From Streptomyces sp. NBC_00557 (GTDB taxonomy: Bacteria; Actinomycetota; Actinomycetes; Streptomycetales; Streptomycetaceae): a stretch of 64,000 nucleotides of DNA. The stretch lies in the NCBI RefSeq assembly GCF_036345995.1, contig NZ_CP107796.1:7068001-7132000 (forward strand), read 5' to 3'. The notes under the pieces are model-generated. The model made no database searches. It was not told the origin of the DNA and worked only from the letters and a program-made list of their open reading frames with translations. Shown here piece by piece: positions 17,680 through 25,019 of the stretch (the first letter of the stretch is position 1; every line of letters begins with the position of its first letter). The position numbers and the translations under genes were made by a program.

Positions 17680-17986
17680 GCAGCCACTGTGAAGGAAGCG
17701 TGTTGCGTGATCACGAACGCTTTGTGACCGATGGGTAAAGCATGCTCCGTGCCCTTTGTCCAGTTTTTCACCGTCGCCTGGCCTCGGATCGCCCGGCTCC
17801 AGATCGTGGCGTTGTCGTCTTCCCGTGATCGCGTCATACGAAAACCGTAGAGGCGACCACTGACAATCGACCTGACCTGCGAAGAAGGCCGCGAGACAGG
17901 GGAGTTGACCGTGCCGCGCCCCGTGGGATGACGCCGGCGCGCGGCACGGGTGAAGCGTACGGGACCGGCGGCCGGCCCCGCCCGCG
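17680..17986. other. Intergenic region of about 300 bases, no gene
   Basis: Between the ACT-GNAT start and the stop of the phosphatase gene. It holds the upstream region of the ACT-GNAT gene, including a palindrome CGTGATCACG at 17706-17715 near A/T-rich patches, and the phosphatase terminator hairpin (17909-17949). No ORF with convincing signals is seen. Confidence 0.6.
17909..17949 (-). terminator. Terminator hairpin of the PhoD-like gene
   Basis: Perfect 11-bp inverted repeat CCGTGCCGCGC / GCGCGGCACGG with a 19-base loop, 37 bases beyond the stop at 17987 in the minus direction. No U-tract. Confidence 0.6.
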
Positions 17987-19570
17987 CTACTGGCCGACCC
18001 GGCCCGGCTGGAGCGTCTGCGTGAACAGCACCGTGCCGTCGTACTCCCGCAGCCGTACCGTCAGTTCGCCGCTGTCCCCGTCGATGTCGACCTCGCCGAA
18101 GAACTGGTAGCCCTCGGCCGGCGAGACGTTGGAGGCGGTGGGCGCCTTGACGAACACGCGGTCCGGACCGAACGTGCCGTCCAGCGCGCTGGCCGGGAAG
18201 GCGCCGGCGTTCAGCGGGCCGGAGACGAACTCCCAGAACGGCTCGAAGTCCTTGAACGCGGCCCGCGACGGGTCGTAGTGCTGGGCGGAGGTGTGGTGCA
18301 CGTCGGCCGTCAGCCACACCGTGCCGGTGATGCGGCGGTGCTTGATGAACCGCAGCAGCTCGGCGATCTGCAGTTCGCGGCCGAGCGGGGCGCCCGGGTC
18401 GCCCTGCGCGACCGCCTCGAAGTTCGGCTTGCCCTCCACCGGATCGGGCACGACGAGGCCGAGCGGCATGTCGCTGGCGATCACCTTCCACACCGCACGG
18501 GACTTCGCCAGCTCGCGCTTGAGCCACTCCAGTTGCTCGCGGCCGAGGATGCCCACCGGGTCCGTGGTCTGGTTGTCGGGGGAGTTCGCGTTGCGGTAGG
18601 TGCGCATGTCGAGCACGAACACGTCGAGCAGCGGGCCGTGGTGGACGACCCGGTAGATCCGGCCGTCCGGGCGCTCGCTGATGGTGGAGACCGGGAAGTA
18701 CTCGGAGAACGCCCGCCGGGAACGCAGCGCCAGGTCGTCGAGCCGCGTCCCGGCCGGGTAGGGCGTGCCGGCGCCGATGACCTCGCCCGGATACCAGTTG
18801 TTGCGGACCTCGTGGTCGTCCCACTGGATGATGTTCGGCACCTGGGCGTTGAACCGGCGCAGCGCCGAGTCCAGCAGGTTGTAGCGGAAGTTGCCCCGGT
18901 AGTCGTCGAGGGTGATCGCGACGTGCGACTTCTCCTCGGTGGTGACGTTCCGGTAGACGCTGCCGTCGGGCAGGGCCGCGGTCGCCGCGATCGGGCCGTC
19001 GGCGTAGATGTTGTCACCGCTGCACAGGAAGAAGTCCGGGTCGGTCTTCGCCATCGCGTCGAAGATGCGGTAGCCGCCGATGGACTCGTTGATGCCCCAG
19101 CCCTGCCCGGCCAGGTCGCCGGACCACACGAACCGCACGCCCTGGCGGCGCCGGACGGGCGCCGTGCGGAAGGTGCCGGTCACCGGCTCGCCGGTGCGGC
19201 GGGGATCGTCCGGGTCGGCGAGCAGCACCCGGTAGTGGATCTGCTCGCCCGGCGGCAGGCCGTGCAGCCGGGTGGTGCCGGTGAAGTCCGTGCCGGAGCC
19301 CAGCAGCGGACCCTGCCATCTGCGCGGGTTGCGGAACGACTCGGTGGCCGAGGTCTCCACGACCATCCGGGCCGGCCGGTCCGCACGCACCCACACCAGG
19401 CCGGAGTCGGTGGTCACGTCGCCCGCCTGCACGCCCCAGCTCGCCTGGGGGCGCCCCGAGCGGGCGAACGCCGGGGCCGCGCCGAGGCCGACGGGCAGGG
19501 TGAGGGCCGCCGACGCGGCGAGGGAGCCGCGCAGAACGCTGCGGCGGCCGGGGAACGGACGGTCTGACAT
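17987..19570 (-). CDS. PhoD-family alkaline phosphatase, Tat-exported
   Basis: 527 residues from ATG 19570 (MSDRPFPGRRSVLRGSLAASAAL), preceded by GGAGGCG. The N-terminus is a twin-arginine signal peptide: RRSVLRG, hydrophobic stretch, AFA cleavage region near residue 37. A PhoD N-terminal Ig-like domain is followed by the metallophosphatase domain with WSGDLAGQG, CSGDNIYADG, QWDDHEVRNNW and the late TADVHHTSAQHY motif. Family members are secreted Ca/Fe phosphomono- or diesterases that release phosphate. A candidate PHO box lies upstream (19641-19657). Confidence 0.93.
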   Translation of the reverse strand: MSDRPFPGRRSVLRGSLAASAALTLPVGLGAAPAFARSGRPQASWGVQAGDVTTDSGLVWVRADRPARMVVETSATESFRNPRRWQGPLLGSGTDFTGTTRLHGLPPGEQIHYRVLLADPDDPRRTGEPVTGTFRTAPVRRRQGVRFVWSGDLAGQGWGINESIGGYRIFDAMAKTDPDFFLCSGDNIYADGPIAATAALPDGSVYRNVTTEEKSHVAITLDDYRGNFRYNLLDSALRRFNAQVPNIIQWDDHEVRNNWYPGEVIGAGTPYPAGTRLDDLALRSRRAFSEYFPVSTISERPDGRIYRVVHHGPLLDVFVLDMRTYRNANSPDNQTTDPVGILGREQLEWLKRELAKSRAVWKVIASDMPLGLVVPDPVEGKPNFEAVAQGDPGAPLGRELQIAELLRFIKHRRITGTVWLTADVHHTSAQHYDPSRAAFKDFEPFWEFVSGPLNAGAFPASALDGTFGPDRVFVKAPTASNVSPAEGYQFFGEVDIDGDSGELTVRLREYDGTVLFTQTLQPGRVGQ

Positions 19571-19613
19571 GGCTGCGCCTCCAGGAGCGGGATCCGGCCA
19601 GTGTGCACGGCCA

Positions 19614-19619
19614 CACCTA
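19614..19619 (-). promoter_or_regulatory. -10 box TAGGTG of the PhoD-like gene
   Basis: TAGGTG (minus strand) lies 44 bases before the ATG and about 22 bases downstream of the PHO-like repeats at 19641-19657, which would then cover the -35 position as in PhoP-activated promoters. The hexamer alone is weak evidence. Confidence 0.35.
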
Positions 19620-19640
19620 CTGGGACGCTGCGGCGCGCAC

Positions 19641-19657
19641 GCAAACCCGAAGTGAAC
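19641..19657 (-). promoter_or_regulatory. Candidate PHO box (PhoP site) for the PhoD-like gene
   Basis: On the minus strand GTTCAC (19657-19652) is followed exactly 11 bases later by GTTTGC (19646-19641). PhoP of Streptomyces binds direct repeats of 11-bp units with a GTTCACC-like core. The position overlaps the expected -35. The second unit is imperfect. Confidence 0.5.
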
Positions 19658-19828
19658 AACGGGCCTTGAGGGCACGGCCCGGGACGCCACCGCAACCCGC
19701 CACCGCGCAGGTCACCGCCCCGACCACGCGGTGGCCCGCCGCGTCCGGCCGAACGGGACCGCACGGCGTCACCGGCCGACCGCGGCTCCCTCCGCCGGTC
19801 CGCGCCCGTGCCGCCGGAGGCGGGCCGG

Positions 19829-20659
19829 TCAGCGGCTGCCGTCGAGGATGACCCGCGCGACCAGTGCCGGGTCGTCGTTCATCGGGCAGTGGCCGCAGCC
19901 GGGCAGCCGCACCAGGCGGGCGTGCGGGATCATCTGCTTGGCGCGCACGCCCTGGCGGCGTACGAGGATTCGGTCGCGGGTGCCCCAGGCCACCGTGACC
20001 GGCAGACCCGCCAGCTCGTCGGTGAACCGCACGGTGGTGCCCGCCCGCAGCGTCGCCTCGAAACCGGTGGCGCCCACCAGTGCGAGGGTCTCGGCGACGA
20101 CCGCCTCCGGGGCGCGGCGCGCGGGACGGGCGTAGATGGTGCTCGTCAGCGCGGTGCGGCCGGCCGCCGTGCGCGACAGCCGTTCCACCAGCGGCAGCGG
20201 GAGCCGCTGGGCGATGCCGCGCATCGCGAGCAGCACCGCGAAGGCGTACCGGCGTTCGGCCTCCGTCCAGAACCCGGCGGGGGACAGGGCCGTGACGGAC
20301 CGTACGAGCTTCTCCCGGCCCAGCTCCAGGGCGAGCAGGCCGCCCAGCGAGTTGCCCGCGGCATGCGGCCGGTCCAGCTCCAGCGCCTCGAAGAGGCCGC
20401 CGAGCACCGTGTTGGTGGTGGGCAGGTCGTAGGCGAGGCCGTCCGGCAGGGCCGGGGACGCGCCGAAGCCCGGCAGGTCGACGGCGATCACGTCGCGCTC
20501 GGTCGCGAGGATGTCCACGACCGGGTCCCAGGCCTGGCGGTGATGGCCGATGCCGTGCAGCAGGACCAGCGGCTCGCCGTGTCCTACGCGCGCGTAGGAC
20601 ACGGTCACGCTCTCCGGGCCGCGCGGAGTGGGGACCTTGAAGGAGACGGTGGCGGACAT
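19829..20659 (-). CDS. Alpha/beta hydrolase
   Basis: 276 residues from ATG 20659, preceded by GAGGAG. Oxyanion region LLHGIGHHRQAWDPVV, nucleophile elbow GNSLGG (Ser near residue 104), acid in WGTRDRIL and the final His in GCGHCPMNDDP complete a catalytic triad. No signal peptide. Substrate not predictable: the fold covers esterases, lipases and C-C hydrolases. A strong inverted repeat (20715-20730) lies just upstream. Confidence 0.9.
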   Translation of the reverse strand: MSATVSFKVPTPRGPESVTVSYARVGHGEPLVLLHGIGHHRQAWDPVVDILATERDVIAVDLPGFGASPALPDGLAYDLPTTNTVLGGLFEALELDRPHAAGNSLGGLLALELGREKLVRSVTALSPAGFWTEAERRYAFAVLLAMRGIAQRLPLPLVERLSRTAAGRTALTSTIYARPARRAPEAVVAETLALVGATGFEATLRAGTTVRFTDELAGLPVTVAWGTRDRILVRRQGVRAKQMIPHARLVRLPGCGHCPMNDDPALVARVILDGSR

Positions 20660-20707
20660 GGGAAAGCTCCTCGTCTGGGTGCCGACGGACGCCGTAGACA
20701 GCTTGTC

Positions 20708-20730
20708 AGCAATTGCTACCGACCGGTAGC
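20708..20730. promoter_or_regulatory. Two adjacent palindromes, likely operator for the hydrolase
   Basis: AGCAATTGCT (20708-20717) and GCTACCG-AC-CGGTAGC (20715-20730) overlap by three bases. They lie about 50-70 bases upstream of the hydrolase ATG and downstream of the broken reductase gene. Perfect arms of this size with a 2-base centre are typical of TetR-family or similar dimer operators. The 2-base loop makes a simple terminator hairpin less likely. Confidence 0.5.
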
Positions 20731-20764
20731 CCCTGGCGGGAGCGCGTCGCGCGCCTCGTGGCCG

Positions 20765-21417
20765 TCAGTCCGCCCGGCGCACCTCGATGTTGAAGTCCGA
20801 GGTCCCGAACTGCCGCATCAGGGTGAGCCACAGCGGCAGGTACATCTCCGTCGCCCGCGAGGCCTGGATCCCGCCCAGGTCCAGCACTCGTTCCGCGGGC
20901 CAGCCGAACTCCCCGAGCAGGCCGGTCACCTGCTCCTTGGCGCCGGCGTCGTCCCCGCACACGAACAGGTGGTGCGCGCCCGGCACCCGGCCCGGATCCA
21001 CCATCACCTGACAGTTGACCGTGTTCATCGTCTTCACCACGCGCGCGTGCGGAAGGCGTGCTGGATCCGCTCGCCGACACTGTCCGACTCGACCGGGTCG
21101 AGGCGCGGCTGGCCGTCGTCGAACGCCAGGGGATTGGAGACGTCCACCAGGATCTTGCCGTCGAGGTTCTCCGCGCCGGCCGCCCGCAGGGCGTCGAGCG
21201 CGACCCGGCCGCCCACCGCGTTGACGACCACCTCGGCCGAGGCCGCCGCCTCCGCGAAGGTGCCCGCGCGGGAGCGCTCCGCGGCGGCCGTGGCCCACTC
21301 CAGTGCCACCGGGTTGTCCTTGACGCGCGAACCGAGGGTGACCTCGTGGCCCAGCTCCACGAGCCTGCCGCCCAGCGTGCGGCCCACCTCGCCCGTGCCC
21401 AGCACCGCGTACCGCAT
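20765..21417 (-). pseudogene. NADP/F420-dependent oxidoreductase-like gene, frameshifted
   Basis: From ATG 21417 (preceded by GGAGGTGG) the frame encodes a Rossmann NADP-binding domain: MRYAVLGTGEVGRTLGGRL, VVNAVGG, LVDVSNPL. It reaches stop codons after RIQHAFRTRAW at about 21034. The other frame continues the same protein without loss: ARVVKTMNTVNCQVMVDPG ... FVCGDDAGAKEQ, ending at 20765. Restoring one base at the G-run 21051-21052 (plus strand GG to GGG) would rejoin the halves as AFPHARVV. So this is a one-base deletion in a homopolymer: either a true pseudogene or an assembly error. The intact product would have about 218 residues. Confidence 0.85.
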
Positions 21418-21624
21418 CGGCCACCTCCAGGCCACCGGCCGCCGGCCTCCGGCGGTCCGCGGTCATTGTGGTCCGGGACCGCCGCGGGACGGGCCGATTC
21501 CGGCAGGACGCCGGCGCGTGTCGGGCGGGCCGGGCCTCTGCCGTGACAGCCCGGGCCGCCGTCTGCGAACGCCTCGTGAACGCTGCGCGGCAGGCCCCCT
21601 GTGCGGTGCCCGGGGGATCGAGGA
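21418..21624. other. Intergenic, no gene seen
   Basis: Upstream halves of the divergent reductase pseudogene and the GntR gene. Apart from the Shine-Dalgarno of the former, nothing is recognised until the operator/promoter block at 21625-21659. Including that block and the 5' leader, the gene-free interval runs 21418-21734. Confidence 0.5.
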
Positions 21625-21659
21625 TTGGTCTTGACCAAGGGTGCGGGCCGCCCTATGGT
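21625..21659 (+). promoter_or_regulatory. Promoter with dre-like operator for the GntR regulator
   Basis: TTGACC (21631-21636), 17-base spacer, TATGGT (21654-21659): a good vegetative-type promoter. The -35 is embedded in TTGGTC-TT-GACCAA (21625-21638). The core TGGTCTTGACCA differs by one base from the DasR-responsive dre core TGGTCTAGACCA. A repressor bound here would block the -35. The leader to the start codon is A/T-rich (AATAAACAAGG). Confidence 0.65.
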
Positions 21660-21734
21660 CGCAGAGAAGTGCAACAACCTTTAATAAACAAGGGCGCTAA
21701 AAACCGCCGGACCACGGCTCTTGCGGAGGACAGG

Positions 21735-22496
21735 GTGGGGACCACGCAGCTGGAATCGGTGCCGGAACCGAAGTACTGGCATCTCAGGACCGTGCTCAGC
21801 GAGGCACTCGACTCCGAGTTCTCGGTCGGCGAGATCCTGCCCAACGAGCGGGAGCTCGCGGCGCGCTTCGGCGTGGCCCGCGCCACGCTCCGCCAGGCCC
21901 TCGAACAGCTCGAGCTGGAAGGCCGGCTGCAGCGCCGCCGCGGCGTCGGTACGACCGTGGCGCCGCCGCGCGTGGGCGTGGCCGTCGGCACCGAGCGGCA
22001 CGTCTGGCCGGGCTCCGCCACGGACGCCTGGCAGCCCGTCGACTGCGACGAGGAGGTGCCGCCCGCCGCCGTCGCCGCGGCCCTGGAGACCGGCGCGGAC
22101 GAGCCCGTCCACACCGTGCGCCGCTCCCGTATGTCCCACGGCCAGCGGGTCGCCACCGAACTGCTCTACATCCCGGCGGCGTCGGTGCCGGACCTGACCG
22201 CGATCGACGCCCCCTCCGGCCCGGCACGCGCGCGTGCGGTGCTGCGCGAACTGCAGCACCTGACGCTGGAGGGCCAGGACCGCGCCGTCGAACTGGGCTC
22301 CGCCCGCGCCGACGACGCCAAGGACCTCGACCGGCTCCCCGGCTCGCCCGTCCTCGTCGTCACCACCCGCTTCTTCGCCGCGGGCCGCACCGCCGCCCTG
22401 TCCGTCGCGACCTACCGCGCCGACACCTGCCGGCTGACCTTCGGCGACACGCCGGACGTGGAGATACACCACGACCCGGAACGCCGGGCTTCCTGA
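21735..22496 (+). CDS. GntR family regulator, HutC subfamily
   Basis: 253 residues from GTG 21735 with GGAGGA at 21725-21730. The N-terminal winged helix (KYWHLRTVLSEAL ... ILPNERELAARFGVARATLRQALEQLELEGRLQRRRGVGT) is of the DasR/HutC type. The C-terminal half (HTVRRSRMSHGQRVATELLYIP ... LVVTTRFFAAGRTAALSVATYR) is a UTRA ligand domain. It starts with the PEPKYWHL block also seen in DasR-like proteins. The palindrome over its own -35 suggests autoregulation, cross-regulation by DasR, or both. Ligand probably a sugar phosphate or amino sugar, by family only. Confidence 0.9.
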   Translation: MGTTQLESVPEPKYWHLRTVLSEALDSEFSVGEILPNERELAARFGVARATLRQALEQLELEGRLQRRRGVGTTVAPPRVGVAVGTERHVWPGSATDAWQPVDCDEEVPPAAVAAALETGADEPVHTVRRSRMSHGQRVATELLYIPAASVPDLTAIDAPSGPARARAVLRELQHLTLEGQDRAVELGSARADDAKDLDRLPGSPVLVVTTRFFAAGRTAALSVATYRADTCRLTFGDTPDVEIHHDPERRAS

Positions 22497-22555
22497 CCAC
22501 CGGCGGCCACCGAACGCCGGGCCGGGCAGCCGGTCCGAGGCGGGCCCACCCGGGG

Positions 22556-22584
22556 CGCGGATCCCCGCATCCGCGGCGCCTTTT
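22556..22584 (+). terminator. Terminator of the GntR gene
   Basis: CGCGGAT (22556-22562) pairs with ATCCGCG (22569-22575) over a 6-base loop, followed by GCGCCTTTT. Position is about 60 bases past the stop. This is one of the few hairpins here with a T-run. Confidence 0.6.
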
Positions 22585-22614
22585 GCGCACCGGATCGGGA
22601 CGCCCCCAGGAGCG

Positions 22615-22641
22615 CGGGGCCGCATCGCATGGGCGGCCCCG
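22615..22641 (-). terminator. Terminator of the ROK gene
   Basis: CGGGGCCGC (22615-22623) and GCGGCCCCG (22633-22641) form a perfect 9-bp stem with a 9-base loop, about 70 bases past the ROK stop on the minus strand. Together with the neighbouring hairpin it separates the convergent regulator genes. Confidence 0.55.
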
Positions 22642-22709
22642 GAGCGCGGCGCGACCAGCCACCACGAACCCCCCCGGCCACGGAACGACCATATCTGGCA
22701 CCGCGGGGG

Positions 22710-23864
22710 CTAGCGCCTCGTCACCGTGCCGTCCACCGCGAACAACTGCTCCTCCACATGGTCCAGGGCCAGGCGCAGCGCCCCGGTGGCCACCACCGCC
22801 TCGCCCAGCAGGGACAGGGTCACCTGGGGCGGACGCAGGCAGTAGCGGGCCAGTTCGCGGCGCAGCGGTTCCAGGACGCCGTCCAGGCCGGCGGCCCAGC
22901 CGCCGATCACGACCAGCTCGGGATCGAGGGCGAGCACCAGCGCGGCCACGTCGTGCACCAGCCGCTGGATGAACCGGTCCACGGCCGCCCGCGCCCGCTG
23001 GTCGCCCTCCCGGGCCAGCGCGAACACCTCCGCGACCGCCTGCTCGTCCAGCGGGTGCAGCGGCTCGTCGGTGGTGGACAGCAGTGTCTCCGGAGTCGCC
23101 TCCCGCCCCAGCAGATGCAGCGCGCCGATCTCCCCGGCCGCCCCGCCGTAGCCGCGGTGCAGCCGCCCGCCGATCAGCGAGCCCGCGCCCGGGCTCAGCC
23201 CGGCCAGGACGAACACCACGTCGTCCGACCCGGTCGCCGCGCCCTTCCAGTGCTCGGCGACGGCCGCCGCGTTGGCGTCGTTCTCCACCAGCACCGGGCA
23301 CTTGAAGGAGCGGCTGAGCCTTTCGCCCAGCCTCAGGCCCGTCCACTGCGGCAGCGCCGTGCTCAGCCGCACCGTGCCGTCGGCCTCCACGATCCCCGGC
23401 GTGCCCACGCCCACGGCCCGCAGCGAGCTGCGCGCGACCCCGGCCCGGCGCAGCAGTTCCGCGACCGCGCCGCGCAGCCGGTCGAGCCGCTCGTCCGCCG
23501 GGGCCGTCTCGCCGACCTCCTTGGCCTGCGCGCCCAGCACCCGTCCGTCCAGGTCGGACAGGAGCGCGGCGACCCGGTGCGGCCCGATCTCCAGGCCCAG
23601 CAGATGCCCCGCCTCGGCCCGGAACCGGAACCGGCGCGCGGGCCGCCCCTGCCGGCGTGCGGCGCCCTCGTCGGCCGCCGTCTCCACGACGAGCCCGCCC
23701 TCGATGAGCCCTTCGACGACACCCTCGACGGTCGGCCGGGACAGTCCGGTCACCCGGGTGATCTCGGTGAGTGTCGCGCAGTCCGCGGCACGCAGCGCGC
23801 GCAGCACCACCGCGGAATTGATCCTTCGCAGCAGCGAGGGATCGCCGCCGGTCAGCTGCGCCAC
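22710..23864 (-). CDS. ROK family transcriptional regulator
   Basis: 384 residues from GTG 23864 with GGAAGGA upstream. The N-terminal winged HTH (LLRRINSAVVLRALRAADCATLTEITRVTGLSRPTVEGVVEGLIEGG) is followed by a ROK sugar-kinase-like domain: LGLEIGPHRVAALLSDLDG, AVGVGTPGIV, VENDANAAAVAEHWKGAA and GRLHRGYGGAAGEIG. The usual zinc cluster (CxCGxxGC) after the GEIGH motif is not seen; the sequence reads GEIGALHLLGREAT. Such a protein may be a regulator whose metal site is lost. It converges with the HutC regulator. Confidence 0.92.
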   Translation of the reverse strand: MAQLTGGDPSLLRRINSAVVLRALRAADCATLTEITRVTGLSRPTVEGVVEGLIEGGLVVETAADEGAARRQGRPARRFRFRAEAGHLLGLEIGPHRVAALLSDLDGRVLGAQAKEVGETAPADERLDRLRGAVAELLRRAGVARSSLRAVGVGTPGIVEADGTVRLSTALPQWTGLRLGERLSRSFKCPVLVENDANAAAVAEHWKGAATGSDDVVFVLAGLSPGAGSLIGGRLHRGYGGAAGEIGALHLLGREATPETLLSTTDEPLHPLDEQAVAEVFALAREGDQRARAAVDRFIQRLVHDVAALVLALDPELVVIGGWAAGLDGVLEPLRRELARYCLRPPQVTLSLLGEAVVATGALRLALDHVEEQLFAVDGTVTRR

Positions 23865-24029
23865 CGTCCGTCCTTCCAGCTCGCGGGCGTGTTGGGCGGA
23901 TCGTACTCGGCCCGGCGCACACCCGGCGAGTGCGGGCCGCGAACGGCCGGGACGGCGCACCGCGGCTCGCTCCGGCCTCGCCCGCTGACGCCCCGCCAAT
24001 TGTCAGTGGCGGCCGGTTTACTGGATCGC

Positions 24030-24470
24030 ATGGACATCGCGAAACACCTTGCCGTGATCGACCTGCTGTGCGACCGGGCGTTCCCGGCGGAGCACGGCAG
24101 GACGGACGTCGGCACGGGCGGGCCCGGGTACCTGATAGCCGAGTTACAGACCAGCGGCGACTTCCACGAGGACGACGGCACCGAGCGGGAGCTGGCGGAG
24201 GAGCAGTACGAGGCGGAGCGGGACGCTCTCGGGGAGCGGCTCGCCGAGCGATGGGGACCGGCCGACGTGCTCAGCCTGTCCAGCACCTTCGAGCGGGCCA
24301 TGGAAGGGGAGGACATCGGCGAGCCGTGGGCCACGCTCGCCTCGCAGGTGCCCGATGTGCACCTGTGGCAGGCGCCGACGGGCCGCTGGGTCGCGCTGGG
24401 CGTGTCCCAGTGGGACGACGAGCTGCCGTTCCAGCTGCTGGCGGTGGTCACGGCCGTGGACCCGCCGTGA
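24030..24470 (+). CDS. Conserved hypothetical protein, acidic
   Basis: 146 residues from ATG 24030 (MDIAKHLAVIDLLCDRAF). Acidic, soluble, with a helical middle (TERELAEEQYEAERDALGERLAERWG) and a C-terminal VHLWQAPTGRWVALGVSQWDDELPFQLLAVV stretch. No Shine-Dalgarno lies before the ATG; TACTGG at 24019-24024 could be the -10 of a leaderless message. Not recognised beyond being a typical streptomycete hypothetical. It converges with the mug gene, 3 bases between stops. Confidence 0.8.
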   Translation: MDIAKHLAVIDLLCDRAFPAEHGRTDVGTGGPGYLIAELQTSGDFHEDDGTERELAEEQYEAERDALGERLAERWGPADVLSLSSTFERAMEGEDIGEPWATLASQVPDVHLWQAPTGRWVALGVSQWDDELPFQLLAVVTAVDPP

Positions 24471-24473
24471 CCG

Positions 24474-25019
24474 CTACGCCTGCGCGGCCTCGCGCAGCCG
24501 GGCGAACTCCTCGGCCATCGCCGCCGCCGTCCAGTGCGCGTTCAGGCCGCTGGGGTTGGGCAGCACCCACACCCGGCTGTCCCCGATCGTCCGCTCCTGC
24601 GGCCCCACCCGCGCGCCGCGGTCGCCGAACGCGGCACGGTACGCGGTCACCCCGACCACGGCCAGCCAGCCCGGCTTCAGCCGCGTCACCTTCTCGGTCA
24701 GCAGCCGCCCGCCCTCGAGGTACTCCTCGGCGGTCAGCTCGTCGGCCCGCGCGGTCGCCCGTGCCACGACGTTCGTGATGCCCAGCCCGTACGACAGCAA
24801 CTCCCGCTGCTCGGCCGGTTTCAGCAGTCTCGGGGTGAAACCGGACAGGTGCAGCACCGGCCAGAAGCGGTTGCCCGGGCGGGCGAAGTGGTGGCCGGTC
24901 GCGGCCGTCATCAGACCCGGGTTTATCCCGCAGAACAGCACGCGGAGGCCGTCCGCGACCACGTCCGGGACGAGACGGTCGCGGGCGGCCTCCAGATCCG
25001 CTTTCGTCAGGCGGGTCAG
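24474..25019 (-). CDS. mug: G/U mismatch-specific DNA glycosylase (Mug type), CTG start
   Basis: 181 residues if read from CTG 25019. Motifs: LFCGINPGLMTAATGHHFARPGNRFW (uracil-DNA glycosylase superfamily motif 1, GINPG) and LPNPSGLNAHW (motif 2). It removes uracil or thymine opposite guanine. There is no ATG, GTG or TTG near the expected N-terminus. A CTG overlaps the purB stop as CTGA, with GGAG 7 bases upstream; a second CTG lies at 25010. A downstream GTG would truncate into the conserved fold (VVADGLRV). So coupled CTG initiation is the best reading. Confidence 0.85.
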   Translation of the reverse strand: MTRLTKADLEAARDRLVPDVVADGLRVLFCGINPGLMTAATGHHFARPGNRFWPVLHLSGFTPRLLKPAEQRELLSYGLGITNVVARATARADELTAEEYLEGGRLLTEKVTRLKPGWLAVVGVTAYRAAFGDRGARVGPQERTIGDSRVWVLPNPSGLNAHWTAAAMAEEFARLREAAQA

